9,367 bases of DNA, taken from positions 1-9,367 of the forward strand of contig CALFMX010000050.1 of assembly GCA_937902565.1 (NCBI GenBank), given 5' to 3'. Below are positions 6,305-9,367 of this stretch, piece by piece. Every line of letters starts with the position of its first letter. The stretch's first letter is position 1. The translations under genes and the position numbers were made by a program. Under the pieces are notes generated by a model. That model saw only the letters and a list, made by a program, of their open reading frames with translations, did no database searches and was not told the DNA's origin. The stretch is from an uncultured Spirochaetales bacterium. Its GTDB lineage: Bacteria; Spirochaetota; Spirochaetia; Sphaerochaetales; Sphaerochaetaceae.

Positions 6305-7321
6305 ATGAAGAGAATCTACCCCACGGCCCAGCTCGTCGGTGAGCACCTCATTATCTCCCTTGCTGCCGCCCTGATCCCCTCTGCCTTGGTTTCCTTTTGT
6401 GTCCAGGTGCTCTACATAGCACTGCGCTACAGCCGGGGGAGGGCACATCAGGGCCTCGATCTGGTCCGCCTCTTAGCCGGTGCCTCCCTTATGATGGCAC
6501 TCCCCCTCCTCTTGGCCCGTGGCGAGCAGCCCATCCTGCGCCTCCTGCTGCTCTATGCAGTCTCGCTCATCTCGCTGGGAACCAAGTACTGGCGTCCGCT
6601 TCTCAAACGACGTGACCAGCAGATGACCAAGGAGGCGTATGACCGGATGATCGCCACCCTCGCCCACGAGATCCGGACCCCCCTGACCATCATGCAGACG
6701 ACACAGAACGTCCTGATCAGCCAGGTGCCCGGACCGCTCAACCCACGCCAGCTGAAGTTCATGGAGTCGATCTACATCAACACCCAGCGCCTCATCACCT
6801 TCAGCGAGAACATGCTCAGCCTCATCAAGCTCCAGCAGGAGTGGAAGCCCAACCTCAGCTCGACCATCGACCTCAGGGCCCTGGTCAAGCAGGTCGTCGA
6901 GGCGATGCAGCCGATGATCGACCTCAAGCGACAGCAGATCCAATACTCCTTCCCGGCCCTCCTCTCACGACCCAAGGCCGATGAGACGTGGATCCACCAG
7001 GTGCTCGTCAACCTCGTGCACAACGCATCGAAGCACACCGATGAGGGGGGCCTCATCCTCATCACCACCACCCAGGATGACGAGCAGGTGGTCGTAACCG
7101 TCACCGACAACGGCCAGGGCCTCATCGGCTCCAGCAGGACAACCCTCTTTGAGGAGTTCTACCAGGAGAACCAGCAGGGTGCCTACCAGGATGGCTACGG
7201 CCTCGGCCTCTCCATCGTGCGGACCATCATCGAGCGCCATGGCGGGCACGTCTATATCACCAGTTCCAAGGAATTGGGGACCATGGTATCATTCACGCTC
7301 CCGGCGGAGGCACACCAATGA
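6305..7321 (+). CDS. Sensor histidine kinase, three TM segments, no extracytoplasmic domain
   Basis: The 338-residue protein has three hydrophobic segments (about residues 14-40, 55-71, 77-91). The only loops are the basic one after TM1 (RYSRGRAHQG, cytoplasmic by the positive-inside rule) and a five-residue outer turn (ARGEQ), so there is no room for a periplasmic ligand domain. The HisKA domain follows with phospho-acceptor His121 in LAHEIRTPLTIM. The ATPase domain has the N box LVNLVHNASKH (Asn240), G1 DNGQG (268-272), F box LFEEFYQ and G2 GYGLGLS (297-303), all intact. It should phosphorylate the regulator encoded next, with a 4-bp overlap. Start ATG 6305 is four bases after the ATPase stop, suggesting translational coupling; a TTG at 6284 is less likely. 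Signal unknown; detection through the membrane or through the co-encoded transporter is inferred. Confidence 0.93.
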   Translation: MKRIYPTAQLVGEHLIISLAAALIPSALVSFCVQVLYIALRYSRGRAHQGLDLVRLLAGASLMMALPLLLARGEQPILRLLLLYAVSLISLGTKYWRPLLKRRDQQMTKEAYDRMIATLAHEIRTPLTIMQTTQNVLISQVPGPLNPRQLKFMESIYINTQRLITFSENMLSLIKLQQEWKPNLSSTIDLRALVKQVVEAMQPMIDLKRQQIQYSFPALLSRPKADETWIHQVLVNLVHNASKHTDEGGLILITTTQDDEQVVVTVTDNGQGLIGSSRTTLFEEFYQENQQGAYQDGYGLGLSIVRTIIERHGGHVYITSSKELGTMVSFTLPAEAHQ

Positions 7322-7998
7322 AGACCAAGATCCTGATCGTAGACGATGAACAAGACATCCAGGATGTCCTGCGCTTTGTCCTCGAGGATGCAGGCTACGA
7401 GGTGGAATCGACCGGACGCGGAGACGAGGCATTGGCACTCGCAAAGGCGCACCAGCCCGACCTCGTCATCCTCGACATCGGCCTTCCCGGCCTCAGCGGC
7501 CTCGACCTCTGCCCGCTTCTGGTCGACCTTTCCATCCCCGTCATCGTCCTCAGCTCCCACGACCGCGATGACCAGATCATCGAAGGCCTGGAGGTCGGGG
7601 CCGAGGACTACGTCTCAAAGCCCTTCAACCTCAAGGAGCTGCTCCTGCGCATCGAGAAGATCATCCGGCGAACGCGGGGAGGGGAGGCTGCCCAGCTCAT
7701 CACCATCGGTTCCCTGGTCGTCGACCTCAGACGCCAGCAGCTGTTCATCGACGGCGTCGAGATAAACCTGACCCCCACCGAGTACAAGATCATCGAGATC
7801 CTTGCCAAGCACGCCCATACCCCGGTATCGAGTGAAACACTGCTGCAGCAGGTGTGGAATGCCGATGAGTGGATCCAGGGCACCGAGATGGTGAAGGTGA
7901 ATATCAGCAGGCTGAGAAAGAAGATCGAGGCCGATCCGGCCAACCCCCGCTACCTCCTCAACCGCTGGGGCTACGGCTATCTGCTCACCAACAGTTGA
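7318..7998 (+). CDS. OmpR/PhoB-family response regulator
   Basis: The 226-residue protein has a receiver domain with the acidic pair Asp9-Asp10, phospho-acceptor Asp53 (VILDIGLPGLSG), Ser79 in VIVLSSHD, Tyr98 and Lys101 (YVSKPF), all positions needed for a working receiver. Residues about 130-226 form the Trans_reg_C winged helix: ending of the recognition helix region MVKVNISRLRKKIE and the hairpin wing RYLLNRWGYGYLL. It should bind DNA as a phosphorylation-driven dimer on direct repeats. ATG 7318 overlaps the kinase stop (ATGA) and has GGAGG seven bases upstream. Candidate targets are the TGTNRC repeats upstream of the ABC ATPase gene and just after its own stop codon, upstream of the binding-protein gene. 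This would make the operon self-regulating; that step is inference. Confidence 0.94.
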   Translation: MKTKILIVDDEQDIQDVLRFVLEDAGYEVESTGRGDEALALAKAHQPDLVILDIGLPGLSGLDLCPLLVDLSIPVIVLSSHDRDDQIIEGLEVGAEDYVSKPFNLKELLLRIEKIIRRTRGGEAAQLITIGSLVVDLRRQQLFIDGVEINLTPTEYKIIEILAKHAHTPVSSETLLQQVWNADEWIQGTEMVKVNISRLRKKIEADPANPRYLLNRWGYGYLLTNS

Positions 7999-7999
7999 A

Positions 8000-8017
8000 T
8001 TGTTACGATTTTGTAAC
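8000..8017 (+). promoter_or_regulatory. TGTTAC/TGTAAC direct repeat, possible operator and internal promoter
   Basis: TTGTTAC (8000-8006) and TTGTAAC (8011-8017) are spaced 11 bases start to start, one helical turn, as in the direct repeats bound by PhoB/OmpR-type regulators. The same bases also form a short inverted repeat (GTTAC, 6-base loop, GTAAC). TG at 8001-8002 before TACGAT (8004-8009) could be an extended -10 box; no good -35 is seen. It begins two bases after the regulator stop codon. Confidence 0.4.
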
Positions 8018-8050
8018 TTGCGCCAGAGCCGAAGTCGACCGACACTGAGG

Positions 8051-8084
8051 GTGGGCCTGCGTCATCAGGCTGGAATTCACCCAC
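8051..8084 (+). other. Possible RNA hairpin in the leader of the binding-protein gene
   Basis: GTGGG (8051-8055) can pair with CCCAC (8080-8084), and inside it CCTG (8056-8059) pairs with CAGG (8066-8069) around a 6-base loop, leaving a bulge of about 10 bases on the 3' side. It sits 12 bases upstream of the RBS in a 110-base gap between genes. It is not a terminator because there is no T run. It does not match a riboswitch class I can recognise. Confidence 0.35.
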
Positions 8085-8108
8085 GCTCATGATCCAAGGA
8101 GGAATGTC

Positions 8109-9137
8109 ATGAAACAGGTACTCAAACGATTGACCGTAATCTGCTTGGTTGCGCTCTTTGCAACCACACTCTTTGCCCAAGGGACCAAGGACGAGCAGAA
8201 GGCCGGGGGGACGCTGAACGTCTACTCCATCATGCCTGAAAAGTATGCTACCCAGATTTTCGAGGAGTTCACCAAGGATACCGGTATCAAGGTAAACTTC
8301 GTGCGCCTCTCCTCTGGCGAGGCTCTTGCCCGTCTGATTGCCGAGAAGGCCAACCCCCAGGTTGACGCCCTCTGGGGCGGACCGGCCGACACCTATGAAG
8401 CCGGCGTGCTCGAAGGGGTCTTCGAGAGCTACGTCCCCTCCGAGGCGGACAAGGTCCCTGCCCAGTTCAAGTCCCCCAACGGCTATTGGACCGGTATCGG
8501 GGTCATCCCCCTCACCTTCCTGACCAACACCAAGTTCCTCGAGCAGAACGGCCTCAAGGCGCCGACGAGCTGGAACGACCTCTTGGATCCCGCCTACAAG
8601 AACGGCCTGCAGATGGCAGACGTGCGCACCAGCGGCACCGCCACCGAGCGGATCTACTCCCTGGTCAACATCTGGGGTGAGGACGAAGCATATCGCTACC
8701 AGAAGAAGCTCCACGAGAACATCCAGCTCTACACCAAGGGCGGAGCCGGCGGTGCCATGCCGATCGCAATGGGCCAGGCCGCAAGTGGTGTCTTCTACAT
8801 CGTCGACGCACTGGACATCCAGCAGCAGGGCTACGACCTGGTCATCTCCTATCCCAAGGAAGGGGTGAGCTACGGCGTCGAGGGCTCTGGTATCGTCAAG
8901 GGTGCAAAGAACCTCGCCTCTGCCAAGGCCCTGATGGATTGGGCCTCCACCAAGCGCCTCGGTGATGTGATGGTCGCCAACATGATCAACTACATCCCGA
9001 CCCGTCCCGACGTCGTGGTCACCAACCCCGCCCTGGATATGTCGCAGGTCAAGCTGATCGACGTCGACATCGCCTGGAAGGGTGAGAAGCGCAACTACTT
9101 CGTCGAGCGCTGGATCGAAGAGGTCATCCAGAACTAA
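8109..9137 (+). CDS. Periplasmic substrate-binding protein of an ABC importer (AfuA/FbpA-like superfamily)
   Basis: The 342-residue protein has a Sec signal peptide (basic MKQVLKR, hydrophobic core, probable cleavage after Ala23 in LFA-QG) and no lipobox Cys. The mature part is a bacterial extracellular solute-binding protein: strand LNVYSIMPEKYATQIFEEF (36-54), SSGEALARLIAEKANPQVDALWGG (68-91), DVRTSGTATE (171-180), GQAASGVFYIVDALD (222-236), and SYPKEGVSYGVEGSGIVKGAKN (247-268). This group takes Fe(III), hexose phosphates, 2-aminoethylphosphonate or related compounds. The tyrosine pair that coordinates iron in FbpA is not seen at the expected place, where VFYIVDAL stands, so an organic, perhaps phosphorylated, substrate is at least as likely as iron. 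ATG 8109 has AAGGAGG six bases upstream, the best RBS in the operon, fitting the excess of binding protein normally needed. Confidence 0.9.
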   Translation: MKQVLKRLTVICLVALFATTLFAQGTKDEQKAGGTLNVYSIMPEKYATQIFEEFTKDTGIKVNFVRLSSGEALARLIAEKANPQVDALWGGPADTYEAGVLEGVFESYVPSEADKVPAQFKSPNGYWTGIGVIPLTFLTNTKFLEQNGLKAPTSWNDLLDPAYKNGLQMADVRTSGTATERIYSLVNIWGEDEAYRYQKKLHENIQLYTKGGAGGAMPIAMGQAASGVFYIVDALDIQQQGYDLVISYPKEGVSYGVEGSGIVKGAKNLASAKALMDWASTKRLGDVMVANMINYIPTRPDVVVTNPALDMSQVKLIDVDIAWKGEKRNYFVERWIEEVIQN

Positions 9138-9170
9138 TTGACCGCTCGATTCGCTAATCAGTATCCTGAT

Positions 9171-9200
9171 GGGGGTCGTCACCATCCGGCGACGATCCCC
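9171..9200 (+). other. Strong intercistronic hairpin after the binding-protein gene
   Basis: GGGGGTCGTC (9171-9180) pairs with GACGATCCCC (9191-9200) through 10 bp with one G-T wobble, around a 10-base loop. No T run follows, and a new RBS and ATG come within 26 bases. It is therefore more likely an RNA-stabilising or partial-attenuation element than a full terminator. Such hairpins commonly keep binding-protein mRNA above permease mRNA. Confidence 0.6.
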
Positions 9201-9225
9201 GGTTATATCCGAGAAGGAAGGTGAG

Positions 9226-9315
9226 ATGAGAACAACACAAGAATCCCTGAAACCCCATCGCTCATTGATGAAGAGCGATCCGGTGGTGGTGACCGATGCC
9301 GATGGTTCCGGCTAG
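9226..9315 (+). pseudogene. N-terminus of a probable ABC permease, cut off by a junction
   Basis: ATG 9226 has GGAAGG four bases upstream and begins MRTTQESLKPHRSLMKSDPVVV. A basic, polar N-terminus ending in DPVVV is what precedes the first membrane helix in FbpB/PotB-like permeases, and a permease is the expected next gene after the binding protein. After about codon 22 the frame runs into TDADGSG and a TAG at 9313, with no membrane helix. The bases from about 9289 on fit a GlmS gene on the other strand. The visible 29 codons are thus likely a broken or artificially joined gene. The permease call rests mainly on context. Confidence 0.5.
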
Positions 9316-9367
9316 GGGATCGGCGGCCAGGACGGCTTCCAGCTCGCGGATCTTGCCCTTGGCGCGG
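9262..9367 (-). pseudogene. glmS: Fragment of glutamine-fructose-6-phosphate aminotransferase (GlmS), joined in reverse
   Basis: Read on the minus strand from 9366, the frame gives RAKGKIRELEAVLAADPLAG then TIGIGH. This matches the glutaminase domain of GlmS just before its conserved GIGHTRWATHG motif (substrate-binding loop; about residues 50-80 of the enzyme). The match stops at the His codon (9289-9291); the next residues HHRIALHQ and a TGA (9264-9262) do not continue the motif. The enzyme makes glucosamine-6-phosphate for cell-wall precursors. The piece has neither a start nor a proper end and faces into the permease gene, so it cannot be a working gene as it stands here. Its very GC-rich codons could come from another part of the same genome or from another organism. 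Confidence 0.6.

Noticed and set aside
7977..9185. A 402-codon open frame on the minus strand opposite the binding-protein gene
   Set aside because: It mirrors the binding-protein gene in a GC-rich region. Its translation is low in complexity (long runs of Gly, Val, Asp, Leu), has no family motif, and the plus strand has an RBS, a signal peptide and clear family motifs.
1..9367. CRISPR array, tRNA or rRNA genes, insertion sequence
   Set aside because: No regularly spaced repeats, no cloverleaf or rRNA-like stretch and no transposase-like protein could be found on either strand.

Overview
The window looks like a chromosomal piece of a free-living, Gram-negative-type bacterium, most probably a spirochaete of the Sphaerochaeta kind. 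This is inferred from the mix of GC-rich housekeeping genes, a sugar-acid dehydratase, a DUF234-type ATPase and large spirochaete-like lipoproteins. No rRNA or other taxonomic marker is present, so the assignment is tentative.

Layout. (i) Bases 1-470 hold the 3' end of an altronate dehydratase/galactarate dehydratase (UxaA/GarD family) gene and its terminator. (ii) Bases 479-1912 hold a perfect 12-bp palindrome followed by a complete ATPase_2-HTH-DUF234 gene with a PD-(D/E)XK-like C-terminus. (iii) Bases 1941-5070 form an AT-richer block on the minus strand with two lipoprotein genes. A promoter-proximal small lipoprotein is followed, after a strong hairpin, by an 825-residue lipoprotein. The large protein's N-terminal module repeats the fold of the small one; helical repeats and a probable beta-helix follow. 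(iv) From about 5100 to the end, on the plus strand, lies a transport operon: ABC ATPase, three-TM histidine kinase, OmpR-type response regulator, periplasmic substrate-binding protein, and the first ~22 codons of what is probably a permease.

How it works together. The kinase and regulator sit inside the transporter operon, with a 4-bp ATGA overlap between them and a 4-bp gap to the ATPase gene. The kinase has almost no extracytoplasmic part, so it may read the transporter rather than a soluble ligand. TGTNRC direct repeats lie both upstream of the ATPase gene and upstream of the binding-protein gene and are candidate sites for the regulator. The binding-protein gene has a ~110-base leader with a possible hairpin and is followed by a second strong hairpin, which would favour high expression of the binding protein over the permease.

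The right end is suspicious. At about 9286-9294 the permease reading frame is cut off, and the remaining bases encode on the opposite strand a piece of glutamine-fructose-6-phosphate aminotransferase (GlmS) that is also cut mid-protein. This points to a chimeric join or a rearrangement, so bases beyond about 9286 should not be trusted as native context.
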